DNA of 64,000 nt, taken from Streptomyces antibioticus. GTDB taxonomy: Bacteria; Actinomycetota; Actinomycetes; Streptomycetales; Streptomycetaceae. Numbering within the stretch: the first letter of the stretch is position 1; each line of letters opens with the position of its first letter. Location of the stretch: positions 3,869,636 to 3,933,635 of the forward strand of contig NZ_CM007717.1 in the NCBI RefSeq assembly GCF_002019855.1, written 5' to 3'. The translations under genes were made by a program, and so were the position numbers. The notes below the pieces were generated by a model, which was given only the letters and a program-made list of their open reading frames with translations, did no database searches and was not told the DNA's origin. Shown here one piece after another: positions 27,054-35,079 of this stretch.

Positions 27054-27823
27054 GCATCCGCGTGACCACCGACAAGGACACCGGGGTGGCGGTCGTCACC
27101 CTGAACCGCCCGGCGCGCCTGAACGCGATCGACGTCGCCATGGCCGACGAACTCCGCGCGGCGTGGCGGCAATTGCGCTACGACGACACGACACGGTCGA
27201 TAGTCCTCACGGGCACGGGCACCCGAGCCTTCACGACGGGCCTGGACCGCGACACGACCGTCCCCCAGCCCAACTCCCCTTTCATGCAGGACGATCCCCT
27301 CCTCACCGTAGGCCCGAAGGCGAACGATTTATGGAAGCCGGTGATCGCCGCCGTGGAGGGCATGGCCTGCGGGGGCGCCTTCTACCTCCTCGGCGAGTGC
27401 GAGTTCATCGTCGCCGGCGCCGGGGCGGTCTTCTTCGACCCGCACACCACGTACGGCATGGTCAGCGCGTACGAGTCGATCCTGCTGGCCCACCGCATGC
27501 CGTACGGCGAGGCGGCCCGCCTGATGCTCATGGGCACGAGGGAACGCCTCTCGGCGGAGCGGGCGTACGCGGTGGGCCTGGTCAGCGAACTCACTGAGGT
27601 GGGAGGGGCGTTGTCCGCGGCGACGGCCTGCGCGACGACGCTCGCGAGCTACCCGGCCACCGCCGTCCAGGGCACGGTGCGAGCCCTCTGGTCGGCGAAG
27701 GAGGCAACCCGCTTGATGGCCTTCTCCCACGCCCCCCACCTCATCACCCTGGGCAACCTGCCGCCGGAACAGCAGGCGAAGCTGTTCGCGGCGCGCTCGA
27801 CGGACGGTCCCCGAATCCGCTGA
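27050..27823 (+). CDS. Enoyl-CoA hydratase/isomerase with a TTA codon
   Basis: 257-residue crotonase. It has TLNRPARLNAID, the first oxyanion region TGLDRD, and the second AAVEGMACGGAFYL. The usual catalytic Glu region reads FFDPHTTYGM, so hydratase activity is uncertain and an isomerase or lyase role is possible. Leu94 is encoded by TTA (27329-27331), so translation should depend on the bldA tRNA, which matures late in Streptomyces development. The 3' end overlaps the convergent HATPase gene by 80 bases. Confidence 0.9.
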   Translation: MSIRVTTDKDTGVAVVTLNRPARLNAIDVAMADELRAAWRQLRYDDTTRSIVLTGTGTRAFTTGLDRDTTVPQPNSPFMQDDPLLTVGPKANDLWKPVIAAVEGMACGGAFYLLGECEFIVAGAGAVFFDPHTTYGMVSAYESILLAHRMPYGEAARLMLMGTRERLSAERAYAVGLVSELTEVGGALSAATACATTLASYPATAVQGTVRALWSAKEATRLMAFSHAPHLITLGNLPPEQQAKLFAARSTDGPRIR

Positions 27824-28253
27824 CCGACCCGACGGGCACCTCGGCCCACACGGTCTTGCCCACCGGCCACCGGTCATCCGTCCCCCGGCGCACGGCCAGG
27901 GCGTCCACGAGAAGCAGCCCCCGCCCGGACTCACCCTCGGGACACGACGAGGGACCGGTCACGGGCGGCCGCTTCTCTCCGACGGCGTCGGCGACCTCGA
28001 CCCGCACCAGGCCCTCGGCGGCGTCGAGAACGAGCTGGAGGCCGAAGTCGTGCCCGGGGGCTCGGCCGTGCCGGACGGCGTTCGCCGCGAGTTCGCCGAC
28101 GACGAGGGCGACGGCGCACGAGGCGTCGGACGGCGGCGGGTACCCCCACTCCGCCATGCACCGGACGGCGAGCCGCCGGGCGAGCCGCGCGCCTCGCGGC
28201 GACGAGACGAACTGCTCGGTGAGTGAGGAGGCGGTGGTCTTGTCTGTCAGCAC
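27744..28253 (-). CDS. HATPase-fold ATP-binding protein (RsbW/anti-sigma-like)
   Basis: 169-residue GHKL ATPase-like protein of the kind found by the dozen in Streptomyces. VVGELAANAVRHG is the N-box, and SGRGLLLVDALA the G1-type loop. These act as serine kinases/anti-sigma factors or partners of WhiJ-type regulators. GTG start at 28253, 116 bases from the divergent HTH gene. Together with that gene and the DUF397 pair it forms a WhiJ/AbaA-like module. Its 3' end runs 80 bases into the hydratase gene. Confidence 0.82.
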   Translation of the reverse strand: MLTDKTTASSLTEQFVSSPRGARLARRLAVRCMAEWGYPPPSDASCAVALVVGELAANAVRHGRAPGHDFGLQLVLDAAEGLVRVEVADAVGEKRPPVTGPSSCPEGESGRGLLLVDALAVRRGTDDRWPVGKTVWAEVPVGSVSGFGDRPSSAPRTASPAVPAAGCPG

Positions 28254-28369
28254 GGCTTGCCCGTTCTGGTCGAGTCATCACTTTCCGTGCTCAAGAGTCG
28301 TCCGATCGCCCTACGCTCGAAAGGTGACACAGCCTTACTTTTCTGTCTGTAAGGAACGGAAGTGACGCC

Positions 28370-29320
28370 TTGGCCAACGCAATTGATCCCAGTACGTCGA
28401 TGGCCGCGCTGTTCGGCGCACGGGTCCGCAGACTCCGCACGACGGCCGGCCTGACCCAGGCCGAACTGGGCGACAGAACCCACGTGGTGAGCACCCGCAT
28501 CACCCAGATCGAACGGGCCTCCGGGGCAAAACCGACACTGGACCTGGCCCGCGCCCTGGACGCGGCGCTGAACGCGGACAACCTGCTGGTCGAGCTGTGG
28601 CCGTACGTGTACCGGGAGGCGTTTCCGGACTGGTCGCGGAGGTTCATGGGGTTGTCGGAGCGGGCGGTGGCTGTCCGTGAATACGCGGCTCACCTGGTGC
28701 CGGGCCTGTTACAGACGGAGGACTACGCACGGGCGGTGCTGAGCGTGGGTCGGACGCTGGACGGCAAGGAGCAGTTGGAGGAGCGCGTCTCCCTGCGCAT
28801 GGGCCGACAGGAGCGTCTCGTCGGCCCCGACCGTCCTGAGTTGTGGGTGATCCTCGATGAGGCGGTGCTCCGACGCCCGGTCGGCGGGGAGACGGTGATG
28901 CGTGAGCAACTCGCACGGCTGCTGAGCGCTGCCGCGGAACCGCACATCACCGTGCAGGTGCTGCCGTTCGACCAGGGCGAGCACGATGTCATGGGCGGCT
29001 CGCTCACAGTGCTCACCATGCCGGACGGATCTGACACCGCCTACACGGAGGGCGCGCACTACGGCCAACTGGTCGAGGATCCGGACGAGGTCAGAGACTT
29101 CGCACTGACCTACGATCGGCTGCGGGCGGTGGCCCTGCCCCCGCTCATGTCGCTCGGCATGATCCGATCCGTGATGGAGGACAACCACCGTGGAGCGAAG
29201 GTCCCGTCCCGAACTGACCGGCGCCGCGTGGCGCAAGAGCAGCTACAGCAATCAGGAGGGCGGCAACTGCGTGGAGGTGGCCGACGGATTCCGCGCCGGG
29301 ACCGTCGTCCCGGTCCGTGA
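28370..29320 (+). CDS. XRE-type HTH regulator with DUF5753 (WhiJ-like), TTA-containing
   Basis: 316 residues: an N-terminal helix-turn-helix (about 14-70, GLTQAELGD...TRITQIERA) and a DUF5753 sensor domain (about 95-275, VPGLLQTEDYARAVL). Leu114 is a TTA codon (28709-28711), predicting bldA dependence. Family members normally stop near the SLGMIRSVM segment (about residue 266). Here the frame continues into the first DUF397 gene, adding a basic tail (QEQLQQSGGRQLRGGG) and a 131-base overlap; the original stop was probably lost. The start is TTG 28370 after AAGGAACGGAAG; ATG 28400 is possible. Confidence 0.82.
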   Translation: MANAIDPSTSMAALFGARVRRLRTTAGLTQAELGDRTHVVSTRITQIERASGAKPTLDLARALDAALNADNLLVELWPYVYREAFPDWSRRFMGLSERAVAVREYAAHLVPGLLQTEDYARAVLSVGRTLDGKEQLEERVSLRMGRQERLVGPDRPELWVILDEAVLRRPVGGETVMREQLARLLSAAAEPHITVQVLPFDQGEHDVMGGSLTVLTMPDGSDTAYTEGAHYGQLVEDPDEVRDFALTYDRLRAVALPPLMSLGMIRSVMEDNHRGAKVPSRTDRRRVAQEQLQQSGGRQLRGGGRRIPRRDRRPGP

Positions 29321-29414
29321 CAGCAAGGTGCCGCAAGGCCCGGCACTCTGCTTCGCCGCTGCCTCCTGGGCGGCATTCATAGGCGAGTTGAAGGCAGGAC
29401 AGGACCGTCCGTGA
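29190..29414 (+). CDS. DUF397 small protein, copy 1
   Basis: 74-residue DUF397 protein: WRKSSYSNQEGGNCVEVA, then VPVRDSKVPQGPALCF and the final ASWAAFIGELK helix. DUF397 proteins accompany WhiJ-type HTH regulators, often as antagonists or toxin-like partners. It starts at GTG 29190 within the HTH frame and its stop overlaps the start of copy 2 (GTGATG). It is paralogous to copy 2 by a local tandem duplication. Confidence 0.85.
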   Translation: MERRSRPELTGAAWRKSSYSNQEGGNCVEVADGFRAGTVVPVRDSKVPQGPALCFAAASWAAFIGELKAGQDRP

Positions 29415-29605
29415 TGGAGGACAACGACCGCGCCTGGCGCAGGAGCAGCTACAGCAACCAGGAGGGCGGTGACTGCGTGGAGGTGGCGGCTGACCTCCAC
29501 GCGGAGGCCATAGTCCCGGTCCGTGACAGCAAGCGCCCGCACGGCCCGGCGCTCTGTTTCAACTCCACCTCCTGGGCGGCATTCATAGGCGAGTTGAAGG
29601 GCTGA
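29411..29605 (+). CDS. DUF397 small protein, copy 2
   Basis: 64 residues with WRRSSYSNQEGGDCVEVA, VPVRDSKRPHGPALCF and SWAAFIGELKG, nearly matching copy 1. It lacks the 14 or so extra N-terminal residues of copy 1. The start is GTG 29411 (or ATG 29414) overlapping the preceding stop. The start context GTGATGGAGGACAAC also occurs near 29171, marking the duplication boundary. Role as in copy 1. Confidence 0.85.
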   Translation: MMEDNDRAWRRSSYSNQEGGDCVEVAADLHAEAIVPVRDSKRPHGPALCFNSTSWAAFIGELKG

Positions 29606-29621
29606 CCCCCACCGCCCCACG

Positions 29622-29659
29622 GGCTCACCGAAGCCTGGCCCGCCGGGGTTCGGTGAGCC
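29622..29659. terminator. Hairpin after the DUF397 pair
   Basis: Inverted repeat GGCTCACCGAA (29622-29632) and TTCGGTGAGCC (29649-29659), 11 bp perfect, loop 16. There is no T tract, as is common for Streptomyces terminators. Confidence 0.7.
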
Positions 29660-29869
29660 ACGGGCCTCCCTAAAGAACCGGGGAAAAGAACTCCCGCCCA
29701 CCCACCCTCCCTGGTCGCGAGGGTCTCGTCACCCGTCCGGGTGACTGGCTTGCGGGTCCGGGTCACGGACGGTTACGTTCGCCGCGACAACCGCAAACAG
29801 ATACGGCCCCCGGCCGGGACGGCAATCCCGAACGAGGGCCTGACCGATCAGGAAGTGAACGCCTTCCCG

Positions 29870-30697
29870 ATGGCTGAATCGCAGTCTAACGCGCCCCTGC
29901 GCGCCGACGCCGTAGCTCCCGCATCCGGTGTGATCCACGTTCGGACCCGCCTCACGGCCGACTTCACGGTGATCTCCAACGCCCTCGCCCAGCGGCGCGG
30001 CAGCGCGGTCACGGTCGGCGTCGCGGTGTACATCTCCTCGCTGCCCGCCGGGGCACCCGTGTCCATCGCGGCCCTGTGCGCGCACTTCAGCGAGGGCGAG
30101 ATCCTGATCTCGCGGGCGCTCAGGGAACTGGAAGCGGCGGGGTACGTACGACGCCCCCGCGAGCGCACGCCCACCGGCCAGATCCGCACCCGGACGTACT
30201 TCTACGACGTCCCCGGCGACCTCAGGGAACGGATGAAGCCGCCTCGCCGCCCCCGAAAGCGCCCCGAGGCGACCGCGGTAGAGGAACCGACGCCCGCCCC
30301 GGCCCCGGCGGAGCCAACGGCCGACACCGACCCGCGCGCCGTCGCCGTACTCGCCGCCCTGCGCCGGGTCGACCCGCGGCTGATCCTCTCCGAACGCGAG
30401 GCCGTCCGCCTGGCACCGGCGGTCGCGGGCTGGCTCGCGGCGGGGGTGGGCGCCGCGCGGATCACCGAGGTGCTCACCGCGAGACTCCCCGACCACTTCC
30501 TCACCCGCCCCGCGGGCATCCTCGCCTACCGCCTCCGCGAGACCCCACTCCCCGCACCCCCGACGCCCCCCGTGGAACGCCCGGTACCGATCCCCCCGTT
30601 CCAGACCTGCGACGGCTGCGAACGAGCCTTCCGCTCCCCCACCCCGGGCCCCTGCCGCGACTGCCGCCACAACGCCCATCTCCGCACGGCCTGTTGA
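29870..30697 (+). CDS. Winged-helix DNA-binding protein with C-terminal zinc-finger-like motif
   Basis: 275-residue protein of a common Streptomyces family annotated only as helix-turn-helix. Residues about 18-125 form a winged helix (HVRTRLTADFTVISNALAQ... SRALRELEAAGYVRR). A Pro-rich linker follows, and the end carries CDGCERAF...CRDCRH, a four-Cys cluster likely to bind zinc. ATG 29870 is chosen from the conserved region; an upstream ATG frame to 29741 looks non-coding. Probably a regulator; targets unknown. The stop overlaps the TTG start of the DUF433 gene (TTGA). Confidence 0.75.
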   Translation: MAESQSNAPLRADAVAPASGVIHVRTRLTADFTVISNALAQRRGSAVTVGVAVYISSLPAGAPVSIAALCAHFSEGEILISRALRELEAAGYVRRPRERTPTGQIRTRTYFYDVPGDLRERMKPPRRPRKRPEATAVEEPTPAPAPAEPTADTDPRAVAVLAALRRVDPRLILSEREAVRLAPAVAGWLAAGVGAARITEVLTARLPDHFLTRPAGILAYRLRETPLPAPPTPPVERPVPIPPFQTCDGCERAFRSPTPGPCRDCRHNAHLRTAC

Positions 30698-31332
30698 TCC
30701 GGCCCGTGGTCAGGCGGTTCGACAACGGCCTTCTGACGCCCGCGGAGGTGGCCTCCCACCTTGAGATTCCGCAGTCGACCCTCAGTTCGTGGCTGGAGGA
30801 CAGAGCCGCGGGAGCGTCGCTGGTCCACCAGGTGAAGCGGCTGCGCGAAGGTCAGCCGTCGGTGCCGTTCATCGGGGTCGCCGAGGCATACGTCCTTCGG
30901 TCACTGCGCTCGATGGGGCTCCGGATGAGCGAGATCAGGGAGGCGGCCACCGCCGTACGGGACGCCTTCGACACCCCGTACGGGCTTGTGTCCCGGGGGA
31001 TCGCCACGGACGGGGTGAGCCTGCTGGTCGAGCACGGCTGGGCCCCGGCCAGCCGAGCGCTCTCCGACCATCTCCGCCACCTGACCTGGGAGCCCGGCGA
31101 CGACTTCCCCTCCAGCCTGCGGCTGCGGCAGTACCCGGACTCGGTCCCCGTCGTGATCGACCCGCGGTTCGGCCATGGCCTCCCCGTGGTGGCCGCCAAC
31201 CGGGTCTCGGTCAAGGCCATCACCGATCTGTGGGAGGCCGGGGAGTCCGTCGAGGACATCGCCTACGACTACGACATGACGCCTGAGCAGGTGGACGCCC
31301 TCTGCCAGGCAGTGGTGCGTCTTGCCGCCTGA
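30694..31332 (+). CDS. DUF433-domain antitoxin-like protein
   Basis: 212 residues. An N-terminal MerR/excisionase-like helix region (LLTPAEVASHLEIPQSTLSSWL) binds DNA, and the C-terminal DUF433 (about 150-212: VIDPRFGHGLPVVAANRVSVKAI...VEDIAYDYDMTPEQV) is the domain used by antitoxins of PIN-like toxins. Normally such a toxin gene (DUF5615) overlaps the 3' end; here only a 24-codon stub remains, so this is an orphan antitoxin. Start TTG 30694 overlaps the previous stop; GTG 30706 is the alternative. Confidence 0.8.
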   Translation: MIRPVVRRFDNGLLTPAEVASHLEIPQSTLSSWLEDRAAGASLVHQVKRLREGQPSVPFIGVAEAYVLRSLRSMGLRMSEIREAATAVRDAFDTPYGLVSRGIATDGVSLLVEHGWAPASRALSDHLRHLTWEPGDDFPSSLRLRQYPDSVPVVIDPRFGHGLPVVAANRVSVKAITDLWEAGESVEDIAYDYDMTPEQVDALCQAVVRLAA

Positions 31333-31396
31333 TGTCTTCCTCGACCGAGATCTGGGCCAGGGCGGGCGCCCCACCCCGGCATGGCATCAGGGGTAG
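31322..31396 (+). pseudogene. Remnant of a PIN-like (DUF5615) toxin gene
   Basis: A 24-codon frame overlapping the DUF433 stop reads LPPDVFLDRDLGQGGR and then meets TAG. Actinobacterial PIN-like toxins paired with DUF433 begin with this kind of sequence (LPP-x-FF-x-DR-x-LG), where the first Asp is catalytic. The rest of the toxin is absent and afsK ends 80 bases later. Short and judged from memory of the family. Confidence 0.5.
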
Positions 31397-31475
31397 AGAG
31401 AGCGGCCGGTGGGCGATCCCCATGGCGGCCGTCGCCCCGATCCCCGCCGGGCACCCGGCACGACAGCCGCCCCGG

Positions 31476-33899
31476 TCAAGCCGTACGCGCCGTCCCCGTC
31501 CCCTTCTCCGCGTCCAGGGCGTACACGCAGCGGTCCTTGCTGCAGGCGTAGACCACGCCGTCTCGGACCACCGGCGAGCCGGTGATCTCGCCGCCGGTGG
31601 CGAGTTTCCAGCGGAGGCGGCCGTCGTCGGCCTTGAGGGTGTAGAGGAGGTGGTCGGAGGAGCCGAAGTGGATGCGGCCCTCGGCGACGGCCGGGGCGCC
31701 GACGATGTCGCCGCCCGCCTGGAAGCGCCACTTGGGTGTGCCGGTGACCGCGTCCAGGGTGTAGAGGCCCTTGCCGCTGCCGACGTGGACGTGGCCCGCC
31801 GCGACCAGCACCGGGTCGATGGAGGAGCGGGCCTCGGTGGCGATGCGCCAGCGGTCGCGGCCGTCGCCCGCGTCGAGGGCGTACACCGTGCCGAGGTAGT
31901 CGGCGAGGTACACGCCGCCGCCGGTGACGGCGGGGCCGGGGACGAAGGTGGGCGGGGAGAGGAAGACCGCCGGGGCCTCGAAGTGCCAGCGCACCCGGCC
32001 GCTCGTGACGTCCACGGCGAGCACCCGGGTGCCGGCCGTGAGGTAGACGTGGCCGTCGGGGGCGGGCGTGACCCGGACCGGGACGCCGCCGCAGGAGGCC
32101 GCGTCGCCGATGGGGTATGCCCAGCGCTCGTCGCCGGTACGGGCGTCCAGGGCCCGCAGCCGGGCGTCCTGCCAGACGAAGACGGTGCCGTCGTGCAGGG
32201 CGGGGCCCGCCTCCGGGGACTCGAAGTCGGTCTGGCAGCCGGTGAGTTCCCACAGCTTCTGGCCGGTGGACGCCTCCCACGCCTGGACGCCGCCGCCCCG
32301 GGTGCCGGTGACGACCGTGCCGCGCTCGGCCTTGAGGGAGTACACCCACGCGTCCGTCTGGAGACGCCACAGGTCGCCGCCCTCGCGGGCCTCCAGGGCG
32401 AAGAGGGTGGGGCCGTCGGAGGCGTGCACCCTGCCGTCGGCGACCGCCATCGACCAGGCCACGTCCCGCGTCTTGAAACGGCGCCTGCCGGTCGCCACGT
32501 CCAGGGCGTGCACCTCGAAGGAGGTGACGTAGACGAGGTCGCCGGCGACCGCCGGGGTGCCCCACACGTCGTTGGACATGCGGAACCGCCACGGGCGCCA
32601 GCCCGCCGGGGTCTCCGGGGCCGGCGGCAGGGCCGGGGCCCCGTGCGGCGCGGGCAGGGCGGTGTCGGCGCCGTTGACGCCGGGGCGGATCCGGGTCCAG
32701 GAGGCGACCAGGCCGGGCTCGGGCACCGGCGCCTTGACGGCGGCGGTGGCGCGGACGTCGGCGACGCGCGGGCCGGGCCCGATCGGCACGGCCGCGCCGG
32801 CCAGCAGCACCGGGCCGGTGTCCGGGGAGCCGACCGCGACCGGCGCGGGCAGCGCCGGGACCGGGGGCACGGGCGGGGCCGGCACCACCGGGTCGTGCGC
32901 CGGGGGCGGGGGTACGGCGGGACGGGCCATGCCCACTCCACCGCCGCCGCCTCCGGCACCGCCCACGCTGCGCGACGTGGTGGGTGCCGGTCTGACCGGC
33001 CGGAGGCCGCCGCGGCGGGTCTCGATGAGGGCGACGGCCTTCTCGGGCAGCCACGCCGACGCCGTACCGCTGTCGTCGGAACCGGAGCCGAAGAGGTGCG
33101 GGGCGAGTTGGGCCTGGAGGTCGGCCGGGTTGGGGCGGGCCGTCGCCTCCATCTGCATACAGGACTCGATCAGCGGCCGCAGCTCGTCCGGGAGGCCCTC
33201 CAGGTCCGGGCCCTCGCGCAGCAGCATGAAGACCGTCTCGACCGGGTTCGCGCCGCGGTACGGGGGGTGACCGGTGGCGGCGAACACGAGCATCGAGCCG
33301 AGCGAGAAGACATCGCTCGCGCCGGTGACACTGCGCGAGTCCTTGGCCTGCTCGGGGGACATGTAGGCGGGCGTACCGACGGCCACGTTCGTCATCGTCA
33401 AACGCGTGTTCGAAACGCCGGACGCGATACCGAAGTCGATCACCCGGGGGCCGTCCTCGACGACGAGGACGTTCGACGGTTTGAGGTCACGGTGGACGAG
33501 CCCGGCGCCGTGGATCGACTGGAGCGCCTCCGCGACCCCCGCCGCCAGCCAGCGCACCGCCTGGGCCGGCATCGGCCCGCACTCGTTCACTATCTCCTCG
33601 AGGGAGGGCGCGGGGACGTAGGCCGTGGCCAGCCAGGGCACCGCGGCCCGCGGATCGGCGTCGACGACCGCGGCCGTGTAGAAGCCGGAGACCGCCCGCG
33701 CCGCCTCCACCTCGCGCGTGAAGCGCACGCGGAAGAGCTGGTCCTCGGCCAGCTCGGTGCGGACGGTCTTGATCGCCACGCGCCGGCCGGACGCGGAGCG
33801 CGCCAGATAGACCAGCCCCATGCCGCCGGCCCCCAGCCGTCCCAGCACCTCGAACGGACCGATCCGCCGCGGATCGTGCTGCGTCAGCTGATCCACCAC
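31476..33899 (-). CDS. afsK: AfsK serine/threonine protein kinase with PQQ-repeat sensor
   Basis: 807-residue kinase that phosphorylates AfsR in S. coelicolor (AfsK there 799 aa). The N-terminal kinase domain has GRLGAGGMG, Lys44 in VAIK, HRDLKPSN (Asp138), DFG 155-157 and Thr168 in the activation loop, the known autophosphorylation site. A Pro/Gly/Ala-rich linker (about 280-400) leads to beta-propeller PQQ-like repeats (about 430-807). GTG 33899 (MVDQLTQHDP) is chosen: GGAGG lies upstream and the Thr168 numbering matches. No transmembrane helix. The kbpA-like gene is immediately upstream on the same strand. Confidence 0.95.
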   Translation of the reverse strand: MVDQLTQHDPRRIGPFEVLGRLGAGGMGLVYLARSASGRRVAIKTVRTELAEDQLFRVRFTREVEAARAVSGFYTAAVVDADPRAAVPWLATAYVPAPSLEEIVNECGPMPAQAVRWLAAGVAEALQSIHGAGLVHRDLKPSNVLVVEDGPRVIDFGIASGVSNTRLTMTNVAVGTPAYMSPEQAKDSRSVTGASDVFSLGSMLVFAATGHPPYRGANPVETVFMLLREGPDLEGLPDELRPLIESCMQMEATARPNPADLQAQLAPHLFGSGSDDSGTASAWLPEKAVALIETRRGGLRPVRPAPTTSRSVGGAGGGGGGVGMARPAVPPPPAHDPVVPAPPVPPVPALPAPVAVGSPDTGPVLLAGAAVPIGPGPRVADVRATAAVKAPVPEPGLVASWTRIRPGVNGADTALPAPHGAPALPPAPETPAGWRPWRFRMSNDVWGTPAVAGDLVYVTSFEVHALDVATGRRRFKTRDVAWSMAVADGRVHASDGPTLFALEAREGGDLWRLQTDAWVYSLKAERGTVVTGTRGGGVQAWEASTGQKLWELTGCQTDFESPEAGPALHDGTVFVWQDARLRALDARTGDERWAYPIGDAASCGGVPVRVTPAPDGHVYLTAGTRVLAVDVTSGRVRWHFEAPAVFLSPPTFVPGPAVTGGGVYLADYLGTVYALDAGDGRDRWRIATEARSSIDPVLVAAGHVHVGSGKGLYTLDAVTGTPKWRFQAGGDIVGAPAVAEGRIHFGSSDHLLYTLKADDGRLRWKLATGGEITGSPVVRDGVVYACSKDRCVYALDAEKGTGTARTA

Positions 33900-34144
33900 T
33901 TGCCTGCCACCTCCCCGTACGGGCCCTGTCACCCACTTGTGTACACGGCCCCGTGCAGCGTCTCACCACCGCACCGCCATGGCGGCACGCGCACCCTGAT
34001 TCTTCCTAACCGGGCGGCCGGTTGCGAACCCGGGGGCAATCGGGGTGTCTCATCTCATATGCGGGCAAGATGTGGGCAGGACGCGGGCACGCACGGCCAC
34101 CGCGCGGGTCTCCCGCGGTCGATCGTGTACGTTCCGTGCGCCGC

Positions 34145-34957
34145 TCAGCGCTGGAGCAGCGCGAACGACGCCCCCTGATTGTCCGTGACGACGGCCACCG
34201 TGCCGTACGAAGCGTCGAACGGCTCCGCCTGGACGCGCCCGCCGAGCCGGTTCACGGCGCCGACGGCGGCCGCGCAGTCCTCGACGCCGAAGTGCACCAG
34301 GAAGTGCGGCGGCATGAACTCCGCGAAGACGTCCCCGACGGGCGCCCGCCCGAAGTCGGGCTCGGCGCCGGGTCCGAAGAGGGCGTCGTGGAAGAGATGG
34401 CCGTAGAAGGTGTTCGCGGCGGCGGTGTCCCGGGCGTAGAGCTGGGCCCAGGCGAAGGAGCCGGGGGTGTGCCGCAGGCCGAAGCCGGGGTGGCCGCCGG
34501 GCGGCGCGGCGGCCTGCCAGAGGCCGAAGACGGCGCCCTCGGGGTCGGAGGCGAGGGCGGCGGTGCCCGCGCCGTCCACCGGGTACGGGTCCATCACCAC
34601 CTGTCCGCCGGCGTCCCGGATCCGCCGTACGGTCGCCTGGGCGTCCGGGGTCGCGAAGTACACCGTCCAGACGGTGGGCATCCTGCCGTCCGTCTTGGGG
34701 GCGAGCCCGGCGACGACCGCGCCGTCCAGCCGGGCCCATACGGCACCGCCGGAGCCACTGGAGCCGCCTGATCCTCCTGAGGAGCCTGAGGAGCCTGAGC
34801 CTCCGTACGCGTCCTCGAACGTCCACCCGAACAGCTCACCGTAGAACCGCCTGCCCGCGTCCACGTCGGGGAGCTGCGCGTCCACCCAGCAGGGGACGCC
34901 CTCAGGGTATCCCTGCGGGGATCCCCCTGTGTACACCGATGCCCTGTTTTCGGCCAT
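34145..34957 (-). CDS. kbpA: Two-domain VOC (glyoxalase-fold) protein, KbpA-like
   Basis: 270 residues with two VOC modules (about 20-140 and 150-270): VPCWVDAQLPDVDAGRRFY then SFAWAQLYARDTAAANTFY. In S. coelicolor the protein encoded next to afsK, KbpA, binds AfsK and blocks its autophosphorylation; size and position agree, so the name is by synteny. A Gly-Ser run (about residues 52-71) splits the first module, encoded by a repeated GGCTCC-type tract near 34745-34800. The 245 bases to afsK contain no other feature seen. Confidence 0.72.
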   Translation of the reverse strand: MAENRASVYTGGSPQGYPEGVPCWVDAQLPDVDAGRRFYGELFGWTFEDAYGGSGSSGSSGGSGGSSGSGGAVWARLDGAVVAGLAPKTDGRMPTVWTVYFATPDAQATVRRIRDAGGQVVMDPYPVDGAGTAALASDPEGAVFGLWQAAAPPGGHPGFGLRHTPGSFAWAQLYARDTAAANTFYGHLFHDALFGPGAEPDFGRAPVGDVFAEFMPPHFLVHFGVEDCAAAVGAVNRLGGRVQAEPFDASYGTVAVVTDNQGASFALLQR

Positions 34958-35079
34958 GCTGCCAAACTAACGGCGCACCCCGCGGCCCGCAGACCAGGCA
35001 CACCCGCCTCCGCACCCTCGCGCACCCCATTTGCAGTCGGCCGAATCGCGCTCCGATCACCCCTCGGTAAGCTGACGGC

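Noticed and set aside
31332..34178. A 948-codon plus-strand frame across afsK
   Set aside because: Antisense to a fully conserved kinase; residue composition (Gly/Arg/Val-rich, no motifs) is typical of shadow frames. Same for long frames at 11677-14490, 6131-8359 and 35820-38354.
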